In this document: positions 12,475-22,980 of the stretch, in pieces
Layout: each line of letters opens with the position of its first letter
Position numbering within the stretch: position 1 is the stretch's first letter
Source: Petrolisthes cinctipes
Taxonomy: Eukaryota > Arthropoda > Malacostraca > Decapoda > Porcellanidae
Assembly (NCBI GenBank): GCA_033782935.1
Contig: JAWQEG010001431.1
Span: 1 to 64,000 of the forward strand
DNA: 64,000 nt
Direction: 5' to 3'
The notes under the pieces: model-generated
Told to the model about the DNA's origin: nothing
The model's input: the letters and a program-made list of their open reading frames with translations, nothing else
Database searches by the model: none
Made by a program: the position numbers and the translations under genes

Positions 12475-12601
12475 CCGTAGTCAAGAACATATCGTAGGGT
12501 CCCGATGCCCAATGCCCGGGGTACCATGGCCATACATTTTATATGGCCATCGTACCCTGACATCGGGCATCGGGACCCCATGATATGTTCTTGACTACGG
12601 C
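12475..12601. mobile_element. near-perfect PAL-4 palindrome
   Basis: The arms are about 60 bp, from gccgtagtcaagaacatatc to gatatgttcttgactacggc, with inner halves carrying gggtcccgatgccc and gggcatcgggacccc. Almost no loop separates the arms (centre cattttatatgg). The high arm identity suggests a recent origin. Confidence 0.8.
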
Positions 12602-12611
12602 CCTTAGAGTG

Positions 12612-12738
12612 GTAGACAAGAACAACGGTGGTGTTGACGATTGTTGTTTGGTACCTGTACGATGATTCCATTGACACACAACAGAGTCATCGTATTGGTT
12701 CCACACCATCATATACACCACGGATATTCTTGCCTACG
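12612..12738. mobile_element. PAL-4 element adjoining the previous one
   Basis: The left arm gtagacaagaacaacggtgg and the right arm, read in reverse as gtaggcaagaatatccgtgg, face each other. The inner arms carry tgtacgatgattcc and its partner. Confidence 0.7.
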
Positions 12739-12944
12739 ACCCTTACAGAGAAAACTAAGCTGCCACCACAGGATACTTCTATATGTATGTACAGTTTACT
12801 ATAAGTTGAAGAGAGAGGGGGACCGAGGGAGTACGTCATTATTATCATACAATACTCCATTCATCATCCATCATAACCTTTTATTACATTTCTTCCAGTT
12901 AATGGTAAATATCCACAGCTATTATTAATTTTAGTGATCTTTTG

Positions 12945-13095
12945 TGATAAAATTTGTAGCCTAGACACAGCCCTCTAAACTTTACTATGAAATGCATCCC
13001 CTAGACTCATACAGAGGGAGTCTGGTTTCTGGTATGGTGTGGAGGAATTAGATGCACTCCAATATACCATACCAGAATTTTCCTCATAAAAGGAT
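12945..13095. mobile_element. TTAA-type fold-back relic
   Basis: The right arm tggtatggtgtggaggaatt is clear. The left arm (ctctaaactttactatgaaa) is diverged and no TTAA remains. Confidence 0.45.
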
Positions 13096-13654
13096 GTACA
13101 GTCTTTGATTGGTGAATGCAAGACCCATAAATTTTAATAACGGAACCAAGATTAAACTTAATAAGGCTTGTCTTCTAACATCAAAAACTGTGAACATTTA
13201 CCATCAGTCATATAAAAAAGACTATACAGTAGTGTAGTCCAATACTCAAAATGTCAAACTTGTGATTGTCAATGTGTTTTTCTCTCTCTCTTGTACGGGT
13301 TATTGTTAATTCCTCCCAGAGTAAGGCAGCGGCCAAAAGAAAGCTTAGAGACACACCTCACAAACATACCATTTACTTCACACTGACTCATATCCTCATA
13401 TTAATTCCCTGGGCTTTACTTCATGGATAAAGGCACTGTGTAACAGGCACTGTGATTGGTGGATCTGCAACAACAAGCCAACTAATCCACCTGCTTACTA
13501 ATTACAACATCGGTTACACAAGGCCTTCCCTGCACTAGGTAATAACAGGTAGAAATATAAGTAACATTGTCAGTATGAACCATCTAGTGTGTTTATAAAG
13601 TGTGTGAAACAAAGATCAATGTGAGGCGACTAACAAGTGCGTGTGATTACCCTA

Positions 13655-13895
13655 AACAAGGCAAGTACTGTACTGCATCTTAAGACCTACAACAATGCCA
13701 ATATTACAACTCAACACCTACAACAAGGCCAGTACTGTAACTTAACAGCTAACAACAAGGCCAGCCAATACTGTAACTCAACACCTACAATAAGGCCAGT
13801 ACTGCAATTTAAGACCTACAGCAAGGCCAGTACTGTAATTTTAAGACCTACAACAAGGCCAGTACTGTAACTCAACACCTAAATCAAGGCCAGTA
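13655..13895. repeat. minisatellite of about 33 bp
   Basis: Seven or so imperfect units of the form acctacaacaaggccagtac with tgtaactcaac between them, drifting in length. Confidence 0.8.
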
Positions 13896-14331
13896 GAGTA
13901 TAGCATCTCAGGACCTACAACTGGGAAGATGGGAGTGAGGGAAGAAGGAGAATTCAGTGACGGATTTTCTGTTGGGTTAATTAAGAATTCTCTCTAGGTA
14001 AGGGTTGCAGCAAATAACTTTTGTTATGTACAAAAACAAGGAAATTGTCAAAACCAAACAGCAAAGACAACAGAAAGAAAACCTTGGAGATAAAAAGAAG
14101 AGGGAGGTCGGTAAAGGGGAGATGAACAAAACAATAACATCAACAAGAACAAACTCTCAGGTTAAGAACACAAGTGAAATAAAAAGTAGGCTTTTCAGGC
14201 GAATAAAGATGGATAAACAGAGCATGTGTGCGGAGCAAAGAAAATGAGAAAAAAAACCCAAAATAAACAAAATAAATAAACGGACGAAAACAAACTCTTG
14301 CGTCAACTCTGGGGACTTTGGGTTTGATGGA

Positions 14332-14357
14332 TGGGTTGGTTGGTTGGTTGGTTGGGT
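14332..14357. repeat. (GGTT)n tract beside candidate exon 9
   Basis: In the transcript this is a CCAA repeat 45-70 nt after the candidate exon-9 donor. Confidence 0.7.
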
Positions 14358-14400
14358 TAGTTAAAGTGACAGGTAGGGTAAAAAACCATCCTACCCTCAC

Positions 14401-14472
14401 TGCCCGGATCCGACTCCACCATGGGCATAAAACTCTTCATGAAACCGCTCGCCTGAAGCAAATTTCCGATGT
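14401..14472 (-). CDS. slo: candidate slo exon 9: 24-codon cassette at the STREX position
   Basis: This is a 72-nt open segment between a good acceptor (cccgttttttcag) and a good donor (gtgagg). It is GC-richer than the surrounding intron. Entering in phase 1 from ex8 it reads Tyr, then IGNLLQASGFMKSFMPMVES and DPG, and leaves in phase 1 so that A joins ex10's TG as Met. Inclusion or skipping both keep frame, as expected of a cassette exon. I do not recognise the peptide from known Slo proteins. A (CCAA)n tract follows its donor by about 40 nt. The call rests only on splice signals, phase and an open frame. Confidence 0.45.
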
Positions 14473-14739
14473 CTGAAAAAACGGGACAGGCGTGACAATT
14501 TTCCGAGGGACGGGAGAGAATGGGGGACGGGGAAGAGAATGAAAATGGGGTAAATGGGACGGGAGAGAGAAAGAATGAAGATAAAGTAAATGGGACAGCA
14601 ACTGCAAGGCTACAGAAGACGATGGTTTATGAGAATAATGTATGTATGTGTGTATTTATGTATAATCTATGTGTGTGTGTATAGGTGGAGGGAACAAGTG
14701 GTAATGATTGGCTATACTGTATAAGGTTATAATTACACA

Positions 14740-15056
14740 GAGTGAGAAAGAGAGAGAGAGTAAATCAGATAGAGAGACTGTACTTGTGGAGAAATATACA
14801 AAGTCTGGTTGTACTGTATACTGTAATGTTATAAATACACAAAATGAGAGAGAGAGAGAGTAAAGCAGAGATAGAGAGACTGTGCTTGTGGAGACATATA
14901 CAGTATTATGAAATGTTACGTGGGAGTGTGCAAATATAAAATAATTCTACCCTCTTTCTCACTCCCTCCCTCCCTCCCTCCCTTTCTCTTATGGTACTGT
15001 GTGTGTGTGCATATATGTGCGTGTGCGTGTGCATGTGCGTGTGTGTGTGTGTGCGT
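14740..15056. repeat. cluster of GA, CCCT and GT microsatellites
   Basis: Two near-copies of a 110-bp segment (agagagagag..gtaaa.cagatagagagactgt.cttgtgga) occur at 14745-14800 and 14848-14895. They are followed by (CTCC)n at 14960-14982 and (GT/GC)n at 14998-15055. Confidence 0.75.
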
Positions 15057-15332
15057 TTCATTATTACCCAATGTATGTACCACAATACCAAATTTACTGT
15101 GTGTACTGTAATATTCTAATTGGACATGAGTACTGTACTACATATAAGCTGCCAACCACTTACTGTATAAAATCCTGTACTACTTACTGGCTTTATCCAT
15201 TCCACTAAATAAGATAAAACTCTGTTCTTCTAATAGTGAAAAATATTACTACACCAACCACACTGTTAGTTAGGAAGAAAATCAATAACCTAATAATTTA
15301 TCGGTTCAATATTGAGTTTTCTCAATTCTTGT

Positions 15333-15502
15333 TTAAAAATTTTGTGTTGGTAAATCCGGAGCAACTCAATCCTCCAAACTATTCCAAGCAACAGAACAAA
15401 CAAACACACCATTATTTTTGTTCATCTGCTTCTGTTTCCTGGCATACTTTGGAGGAATCAAGGCACTGAAATTTACCCAAAGTGTACTGTACTATCCCTT
15501 AA
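15333..15502. mobile_element. TTAA fold-back element, family 1
   Basis: The copy runs from TTAAAAATTTTGTGTTGG to ATCCCTTAA with both arms recognisable. A small aaacaaacac expansion lies in the loop. Confidence 0.75.
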
Positions 15503-15667
15503 AAGTATTGTACATATCTTTGTTTTGTACTACTACTGCTACCAATAAAAACATGTGTCTAATATTAATAATTAAGATGGTACTAATAATTATACTATTG
15601 CAGCCTTGGTTACAACACTAAATAATATTATATAGCGATATCCACAGAGGTTTGGAGACACAGCTGA

Positions 15668-15990
15668 GTGAGAGAGAGAGGGAGAGGGGGAAAGAGAGAG
15701 GGGGGGGGGGGCAGGAGTTCCACGTGTCATCAATATAACAAAATCAGAAAAGTACTGATAAGGAAAGAGAAGGAGGAAAAGGAGAAGGAAGAAGAGAAGG
15801 AGGAAAAGGAGAAGGAAGAAGAGGAGAAGGAAAAAGATAAGGAAGAAGAGAAGGAGGAAAAGAAGAAGGAAGAAGAGAGGGAGGAAGAGAGGGAGGAAGA
15901 TAAGGAAGAAGAGGAGAAGGAAGAAGAGATGGAGGAAAAGGAGAAGGAAGAAGAGAAGGAAGAAAAAGAGAAGAAAGATGAGAAACTGTA
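15668..15990. repeat. GA-rich tract with (GAAGGA)n-like coding shadow
   Basis: A gagaga/G run (15668-15712) is followed by about 230 bp of gaaggaagaag-type repeat. A Glu/Lys-only open frame across it reflects the repeat, not a gene. Confidence 0.85.
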
Positions 15991-16061
15991 CAGTGACTAA
16001 AACTTCAGTCTTCCCTTAATGAAAAACTTGAGTATGGATAGAGGCTGTAGAAAATGGATGG

Positions 16062-16341
16062 GTTTAGGGGATAATATAGTATTGGCAGACTATTGATTCA
16101 TCCAAACTATGCTAAGAAACAAAACAAATTAGTTACATTAAGGGACCCTATATTGTAGTCAGAAATTTGGAGGTAAATGAGTCCTTCAATTATTGCCACG
16201 AAACACACACACCTATATAGAAGGAGCTTGTTTCGTGGCATAGTCAGAAGGAAACAGAAGCCTCCAATTTTCATACACGATCACCGGGTCCTTAAGGTAA
16301 CTTGTTTCTTGGAATAATTGGATGAATCATTTGCCACTTAA
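16062..16341. mobile_element. TTAA fold-back element split by a younger one
   Basis: The outer arms are attgattcatccaaactatgc and ggaataattggatgaatcat. The centre of the hairpin is gttacaTTAAggtaac, and the inner element occupies exactly its TTAA. Confidence 0.75.
16138..16295. mobile_element. TTAA fold-back element, family 3, inserted in another hairpin
   Basis: TTAAGGGACC opens and GGGTCCTTAA closes the copy. The arms carry attgccacgaaac and gtttcgtggcat. Removing it with one TTAA restores a clean palindromic loop in the host, which shows the 4-bp TTAA target duplication directly. Confidence 0.85.
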
Positions 16342-17095
16342 ATTACACATACACTATACTATACAGGGAGTTACACGAGTTTCTACAGATACATTCAGAA
16401 ATGAAAGAACGTGTGATTATGAGTAGAAAATCTTCTATTCACATATGCAGTTTAAGAATTAGTTTGGGTGTGAAGTGGATTTTAAACTTAATGTGGTGAT
16501 CGTGGACTGGGAGAGGGAGAGAGGGAGAGAGTGACAGAGGAGGGGAGGGGGTGATGTGGGGGAGAGGGAGACTAAAGTCTCAGATAACCTCGGAGCTGGA
16601 CCCCTTGCCTATCAAGGTTCCTGAACTGGTGCTAGAGTCTCCCCAACCCTTGATAAAGAGAAATGGGGTACAGTATTGATGATGATGATGCATATGTGTA
16701 TAGCTGTACAGTAGAAGATTTTATACTCAGAATCACATGTTTTTTTATTTCTGAAAGTATTCACACAAACTACTCCTGTTACACCCTGCATAGTACGGTA
16801 CCGATACCCTCCTTAAGGAATAGAATGCTGGAAATGCAAGAGAAAAACAAAATATAGTAAATAGCTAAGAAACAAAGATAAACACAATATTAAATACTTC
16901 ATTACAATTCTGCAAACATCAATCAATATAAGCAAGCAGCCCACATAATTATTACTTCAGTTTATAAATACAAACCAAAAATGCACAGTAAATGGTCATA
17001 CAAAATTATTACTAAGAATTAAAAATCTAAGTTATAATAAAAAGCAAAACTAAGCTACTGGTGAGTTATACCTTATTATATGACAACAGACAAAA

Positions 17096-17282
17096 TAATA
17101 ATAATTATAATAAAAATAATCATAATAATAATAATAATTATAATAAAAATAATCATAATAATAATAATAATAATAATAACAACAGCAATATAATATTAAT
17201 AATAGCAATATAATAATAATAATAATAATAATGTAATAATAACAACAGCAATATAATAGTAATAATAATATCAACAACAGCA

Positions 17283-17325
<43 letters not shown>

Positions 17326-17327
17326 GT
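17096..17327. repeat. (TAA)n compound microsatellite
   Basis: About 230 bp of ataata units with aca and cat interruptions. Tyr/Ile-rich open frames here are repeat shadows. Confidence 0.9.
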
Positions 17328-17591
17328 AATAATGCCACACAAGGTGAGTGAATGAATGAACTCTCTTCCTCACAGCACTGTTTAACTTAATGCTGTACTT
17401 TGGTCGACTAGCTCACTGGGTATTGAGTATGTGTGTGTGTGTGTTGTAAGCCACCAGAGAAGATATGAATGGCTCTAGTTTTCAACACATCAAGTTAATA
17501 ATAAAAATAATCATAATAATAATAATAATAATAATAACAATTCCCCCAGTCAATGCACATCACAATAATCAATGCTTGGTTTATATTTTAA

Positions 17592-17705
17592 TTTAGGGGA
17601 GATTCTTTTGTTGTTGAATTGGAAGGTTAAGGGGATAGTACAGTGTTGGTATTTCTGGAGCAACTGCAGATTCCTCTGATACTTTTCAATCCAGTTCTTG
17701 TACTA
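17592..17705. mobile_element. family-2 fragment abutting a family-1 fragment
   Basis: The left part (ttaggggagattcttttgtt) is the end of a family-2 hairpin. At 17627 a family-1 end (TTAAGGGGATAGTACAGTG) begins and is cut off after its left arm. It is probably an insertion followed by deletion. Confidence 0.6.
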
Positions 17706-18220
17706 CAATGCTGTACAAATGTTCTGCTTTTCAGAACAGTGATAAGTAGTGTTTATAAATCATGTAGTGTAGTGTAGTGTAATAAACAGTATAACACAGT
17801 ACAGTATTTGTTTATACAGTACATTATGACAGTGAGTGTGTGGTACAGTAACAACATGAACAAAACAAAAAGCATAAAATATACAAGTACAGTACCAAAA
17901 AATAATAAAGCCATTTTTATAAGACGAAGCAGCAAAACATAAGAAAGCATAAATGGACACAACTACCATACTGCAACAGGAAACAATGAAAGGAGAAAAA
18001 AATAATACATCATTATAATAAACATTAGTGGGAATTGACACGTGAAACTGCCCAGGGTGTGTGTAGTAAATGTGACTGGAAACGAAATGACAAGATCCAT
18101 TAATACCCCCGAGGTACTTCTGTGGGACTTGACTGGAAAAACAACTTTACCGATGGAGGAAATTTTACTGAAGGCTTCACTAACACAGGAAAAATTGGTG
18201 ACGATGGGAAGCAAAACCTA

Positions 18221-18302
18221 CGATCAGATTCACCATAGACACCAAAACTACCACCTACAGATTCACCATAGATACCAAACACTACCACCTACAGATTCAC
18301 CA
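18221..18302. repeat. 37-bp tandem repeat, about 2.2 copies
   Basis: The unit is gattcaccatagacaccaaa followed by actaccacctaca. The surrounding open frames are not slo. Confidence 0.75.
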
Positions 18303-19550
18303 ATGACCAGATCTTTTGATGGCCAGAAAAATGATATTACACAACAACATGAATGACAACACAAGAAGATTTTTCACTGTGACCAGAGTGTACCAGAGGT
18401 CTGTGGGGCAGGAGGCCATTCTGCCGCGGGAGAACATCATCAACAACAACAACAACAACACAAGAAATGAGCAATCTAATGTGTATATAAAACATAGACA
18501 ATAATATCATTTTAGGGAAGATTCTCTTGTTGGTGATTTAGAATGCTTCTGATTCCTGCAAACTATGCCAAACTATGCCCTAAACAACTGATCACAGAAA
18601 AGTGAAAACACCGAGTTTTGTAACTTTTCCACGAGTAACAAGAATGCCGCCTGTCATGTAAATTGGGAAACACTACAACAACAACAACAACCTTGGAAAC
18701 ATCATTTGTGTATTGCAGACAGAATGCTTACACAGATTGATTAAAATAAACACATTTATTGGAGAGGAACCATTACTCATTCTTCACTACTGGTTCTTGA
18801 GGTCAAAGGCAGACACAGTTGCTTGACATTATTATCCGTAAAGGTTTCTCAGCATTAAGTTGTGTTCACTTTTGTTTATTTCTTTTGTACAATCATCTCG
18901 CTAATCCATTCTTTCTTTCAAGATGTGACTGAATTCATTATAACATGTCACAGTCGACTGGTTTTATCTTGGATCATCAATAAAAAAATATATATACTGT
19001 ACTATATATAAAAAATGAAATAAAATAAAAATAAAAAAAGTCCTGTACTGTACAGTCATCCTCACTACTGTATCTAACCCTTTAAATTTCTTCGGATTTT
19101 ATTTATAATGAAAACATTTGTCCCATCTCTCTAGTTCTGCCCTTCCTTCCTTCATATCCTTTCTCTCTCAGTCACTCAGTCCCTCAAAACATTTGCCCCA
19201 TCTCTCTAGTTCTGCCCTTCCTTCCTTTCTTCTTATCATTTCTCTCTAGTTCTGCCCTTCTTTTCCTTCCTATCATATTTCTCTCAGTCGCTCAACCCCT
19301 CATGACATGTAAATCCAACATGCTTATGACCTCTGCAACTGCTGTAGAAAGATTTACCAAGGCAGAAATTACAGTATTCATCTTTCTATGTACATCAATG
19401 AACTGTATCATGTAAAATACAGCATACACAGACAGAAAGTATGGGAGAAACACTAACATAGGAGGAATCGTGACTGGTGCTTTGCTACTACTGTACTGTA
19501 CTTCTTTAGATCAACGGCTGACCCCATAAAACAACAACAGCAGCAGCAAA
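18303..19550. other. intron 8-9, middle part
   Basis: It contains a half-copy of family 2 at about 18512-18590, AAC microsatellites (18439-18458 and 18674-18690) and a duplicated block of about 70 bp (catttg.cccatctctctagttctgcccttcc) near 19110-19265. No supported exon. Confidence 0.5.
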
Positions 19551-19552
19551 AA

Positions 19553-19948
19553 CCTATAGACCTTTGATGATAATAATAACGCTAAGAAATAATTGTATCC
19601 ACCACCAATTGAATTCACACTCAGTTCCTCCTTAAAGACCATCAATTATTTTCCCGGGCACCTGTTATTTATTATCATACACATGAAGTAATCTGCTGGG
19701 CCTATGTTTATTGACAAGAAATAAATATGTTAGTGTAATGTAGACCCTTGATATGCAATGAATATAAATACTTGTATCCACCACCACCACTTCATTTTAA
19801 ACTCAGTCCCTCACTGAAAACCACCAACTAATGTTTTCCCAGGCTTCTGTTATTCATTACCATATAGATTTAGTGATTTACTGAGCCTGTGTTAATTAAA
19901 AGGATATATGTGCTAAATTCGATCATCTTATATCTAGAGCCTACTGTA
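19553..19948. mobile_element. two Tigger-like elements head to tail (TA-1 family)
   Basis: Two copies lie at about 19553-19735 and 19738-19948. Both carry ttgtatccaccacca, cactcagt.cctc and a cccaggc..ctgttatt block. The second starts at tagacccttgatatgc and ends at agcctactgta, matching the inverted ends of complete copies at 51632-51827 and 56617-56779. Confidence 0.7.
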
Positions 19949-20553
19949 TTATAAAGAGCCTTGTTGTGTACTGTACATTTAAGACCTTCCTTCCATACGG
20001 CTAACCGATAATATAATATCAAGATTACAGTATAACTTTCTGTGGTGAAGGTATGAGTGATAAAATATATATATATACCATAATTATGTTGAACTGGTGG
20101 GGTAATGAGGGGAAGGAAAGGACTGACAAAGACTGCTTGGAGATTCTGTAAGTACGACCAGTTTCTTGTAAAGTCTGTGTTAACTAAATGCTAAGGAAAA
20201 CTCACTGTTAATTAATAAGGAAACAAAACATGGCTCAAATTACCATACGAGAAAATGACTGAGGAGCAAAAAGCACTGAAAGAACAATTAGATATACACA
20301 GTAATAATTATAAACCTTGACAAACACGGCAACAAACAAACTAGAACATCCACAAAAAAAAAAAACATACAAACCTATAATATACAGTATACAGAATAAT
20401 TATTTTATCCTGCACTTCAAACTTACTGCCAAACCTGAAATGAATCCAAGAGCTAAGGTATATATTCTCCTCTGTATTATTATTATTATTATTAATATTA
20501 CTGTACCAATATTTCCAGTGAACCGTTTGTTTTGTTAGAGGTACACACAAACA

Positions 20554-20711
20554 TTAAGGGTCCTGTGATGTAGTCAGAAGTATAGAGGTAAGAGCGTCCT
20601 TCAAACACTGCCACGAAACACTATTATTTTACACTGAAGGAGCTTGTTTCATGGCATAGTTAGGTGGAATCAGAAGCCTCCTATTTTCGTACACGATCAC
20701 AGGGTCCTTAA
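20554..20711. mobile_element. TTAA fold-back element, family 3
   Basis: TTAAGGGTCCTGTGATGTAG faces gatcacagggtccTTAA. The inner arms hold ctgccacgaaac and gtttcatggcat. Confidence 0.85.
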
Positions 20712-20751
20712 ATACAGTAAAGAAAATAAACCGAGGCTTTCACTCTGCTCT

Positions 20752-20916
20752 TTAAGGGGAGATTCTCGTGTTGGTAAATTGGAAGGTCTGTGAATTCTCC
20801 AAACTATGCCAGGAAACAGACAACCTTGATGCTATTTTAATGAGGGATCTGTTTCGTGGCATAGTTTGGAGGAATAAGTAGCCCACCAATTTACTCCCAA
20901 AAGAATCTCCCGTTAA
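20752..20916. mobile_element. TTAA fold-back element, family 2 (reference copy)
   Basis: TTAAGGGGAGATTCTCGTG opens and AAGAATCTCCCGTTAA closes the copy. The arms of about 70 bp hold ctccaaactatgccaggaaa and tttcgtggcatagtttggag. The central loop is about 25 nt. Confidence 0.88.
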
Positions 20917-21074
20917 TGTGGGCCTTTTGTTGTGGTCAAATTGGAGTCTGTGTAGCCCTCAGTACAAGGCAAGAAAACAGATTCTCTACTTGTATACAGA
21001 GATGGTCTATTTTCTGGCATAGTTTGGAGGAATTAGCAGCCCTCCAACTCACCCAAAACAAAGAATCCCGATAA
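20913..21074. mobile_element. TTAA fold-back element sharing the TTAA of its neighbour
   Basis: It starts at the TTAA that ends the previous copy. The left arm is diverged (aattggagtctgtgtagccc) and the right arm is clear (ctggcatagtttggaggaat). Confidence 0.7.
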
Positions 21075-21150
21075 ACTGTTCCACAAAATAGTTTAGCCCT
21101 GCTTGGAGGACTCCGTAACCTCCAATTTTCTGACTATATCATAGAGTCTG
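21075..21150. mobile_element. right half of a family-3 element
   Basis: Only one arm remains (ccacaaaatagtttagcc..ttggagga..cctccaattttctgac). Confidence 0.5.
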
Positions 21151-21315
21151 TTAGGGGGAGGCACAGTGATGGTAAATCTGGAGCAACTGATTCCTCCAAA
21201 CTATTCCAAGCAACAGAATACCATTATTTTTCTTAATCTGGTCCAGTTTCCTGTCATATTTTGGTGGAATCAAGGCACTCCAATGTACCAAAACTATACC
21301 GTACTATTCCCTTAA
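21151..21315. mobile_element. TTAA fold-back element, family 1
   Basis: TTAGGGGGAGGCACAGTG opens and ATTCCCTTAA closes the copy. The arms hold ctgattcctccaaactattc and ttggtggaatcaaggcactc. Confidence 0.85.
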
Positions 21316-21662
21316 GTAAAACTGTGAAAGGAATGAAAACAGACTGATGACAACAACACTACTCTACCAATTTAACGGCCAAACAAGATATTCAATGTTC
21401 TTCATTTTTGGTGTCTAAGATATATGAGCTTCCTGTACGATTTCTGATATACTGTATAGCGTTTATCATCTGTAATAAATCTAGGTCTTAATAAGCTACC
21501 TCAGAACCCTCCCTCCAAAACAGAACTCAAAGTGCACAAATATATAATACAGTGTTACTACCACATTATTTAAATACTAAACCCAATGCATCCACTTCAC
21601 CTATCTAATCCCTACATATACAACTATTCCACTTTGCTCATCCTGTTTTAAAGAGTAAAGTA

Positions 21663-21832
21663 TTTAAGGAGATACAGTTGTATATACTTTTGGTTCATGA
21701 GAGTGTCTTGATTCCTCCAAATTATTCCAAGCAACAGGACACCATTATTTTTGTTAATTTGGACCTGATTCCTGGCATACATTAGAGGAATCAAGGCACT
21801 CTAAATGTACCCAAAGTATATTCTCTCCTTAA
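21663..21832. mobile_element. TTAA fold-back element, family 1
   Basis: TTAAGGAGATACAG opens and TCTCTCCTTAA closes the copy. The inner arms hold gattcctccaaattattcca and attagaggaatcaaggcac. Confidence 0.8.
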
Positions 21833-22378
21833 TTGTATGCAGTGACAATATCTACACAGTGAAAACACACATATAGAAATCAGCAAAACCCCAAAATAAA
21901 CACACTCTGTACAAACAAGAATAAGAATAATTTTTCCATGATTCTTATCACACTGGTGCAAACTGGAAAAAATTCCAATGCTGTAAGATTAATTTTGCTA
22001 AACCCACAAAAACCAGACAAAATAAAATAGTTCCTGTACAGTAATATAATCACAACAGCAACAACTGCTGCTGTAAATCACTCAGTTATATCTTTATTAC
22101 ATCTAATATTCCCAACCAAGAGTTATAATGTACAGTTACTTAATCAATTAAAGGAAAGGCAGTAAAGGAGGATGTTAACTGGAAAACACAGATAAATACT
22201 TTCTTAAAAACACGGATAAATACTTTGATACTCTTTACCTACTCTATAAATATTGAAGTAACTCTTACTCTATCCAACACCTCCTAATTAAGAATTAAAG
22301 ATATTATTATTTTACTGATGAAAGGAGAGAAAGTAAAGGAGCACAAGAGTTGAAAGAAATAAACTGATAAATACTTAC

Positions 22379-22455
22379 AATTCTTGCATTTACACTTCTT
22401 AATGAGGGTCTCGTCCTTGATGTCATCGTGGCACGCCTTACAGTAGTACCAGGCT
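22379..22455 (-). CDS. slo: slo exon 8: RCK1-RCK2 linker start with CKACH motif
   Basis: The exon is 77 nt, starting with the last base of a split Arg codon and ending in phase 1 (T). The acceptor is tccacacag and the donor is gtaagtat. It encodes AWYYCKACHDDIKDETLIKK then CKCKN. CKACH is the motif reported as a haem-regulatory site in mammalian Slo1. CKCKN is the point after which vertebrate Slo1 receives its STREX insert. A run of UG repeats sits directly upstream of the acceptor. The next recognised constitutive exon is about 16.5 kb downstream. Confidence 0.96.
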
Positions 22456-22465
22456 CTGTGTGGAC

Positions 22466-22514
22466 AAAAACAAACACATTAAACACACACACACACACAT
22501 ACACATACACACAC
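22466..22514. repeat. (CA)n on plus strand, UG tract before exon 8
   Basis: On the transcript strand this is a UG-repeat running to within about 12 nt of the exon-8 acceptor. Confidence 0.85.
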
Positions 22515-22558
22515 TAAATTTACCTTACATAACTTAATTGTCTTTATTACAGTACAGT

Positions 22559-22740
22559 ATTACTATTATTATTATCATTACTAGTACCATTATCATTATT
22601 ATTATTATCTATACCATTGTTATCACTATCATTATTATTATTATTATTAATACCATTATTATCACTATCATTATTATTATTATTACCATTATCATTATGA
22701 TCATTATTATCAGTTATTATCATTACAATATTACTATTAT
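22559..22740. repeat. (ATT/ATC)n compound microsatellite in intron 7-8
   Basis: It fills most of the 329-bp intron between ex7 and ex8. Open frames rich in Ile or Asn are repeat shadows. Confidence 0.85.
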
Positions 22741-22784
22741 GAATGTTTTTAATTCCAGTCACAATAGCCAGCCTCCCGACCCAC

Positions 22785-22940
22785 CTTTTGACCTCATCTG
22801 CGGACTGTGCGATGAAGAAGCCTTGAGTGTTGGGCTGGATTTTGGTGCTTTTAGGGTTGATGGCAATCTTGCTGTCGGTTCCCTCCTCATTCTTCACCTC
22901 GATGGCCAGCAACAAGAGCTTGAGCTTGGAGAAACACAGT
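22785..22940 (-). CDS. slo: slo exon 7: end of RCK1 ([20 protein letters not shown])
   Basis: The exon is 156 nt. It starts with one base (A) completing the codon split with ex6a or ex6b and ends in phase 2. The acceptor is ctctcccag and the donor is gtgggt. It encodes [20 protein letters not shown] then [20 protein letters not shown] and [11 protein letters not shown] plus a split Arg. [13 protein letters not shown] is a strict Slo signature near the end of RCK1. A TTAA fold-back element lies 40 nt before its acceptor, and an (AAT/GAT)n tract follows its donor by about 45 nt. Confidence 0.97.
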
Positions 22941-22980
22941 CTGGGAGAGTCAGAAGTAAGTCTTTCAGTGATAGCATGAG

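Noticed and set aside
12263..12490. His/Pro-rich and Trp/Arg-rich frames
   Set aside because: They come from GGT/GGC and G-run low-complexity sequence beside the palindromes.
15668..16000. A 110-codon Glu/Lys-rich frame that looks like an acidic coiled coil
   Set aside because: It follows a GAAGGA-type repeat exactly and has no splice or promoter context.
18042..18356. A 104-codon plus-strand frame and overlapping minus-strand frames
   Set aside because: They span a 37-bp tandem repeat, lie inside the slo intron and match no family I know. Minus-strand splice candidates have poor donors or break frame.
18391..18440. A 27-nt minus-strand segment between ggcag and gtacac, possible cassette exon
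   Set aside because: Joined to exon 8 it creates a TAA stop at the first codon, so it is not an in-frame cassette.
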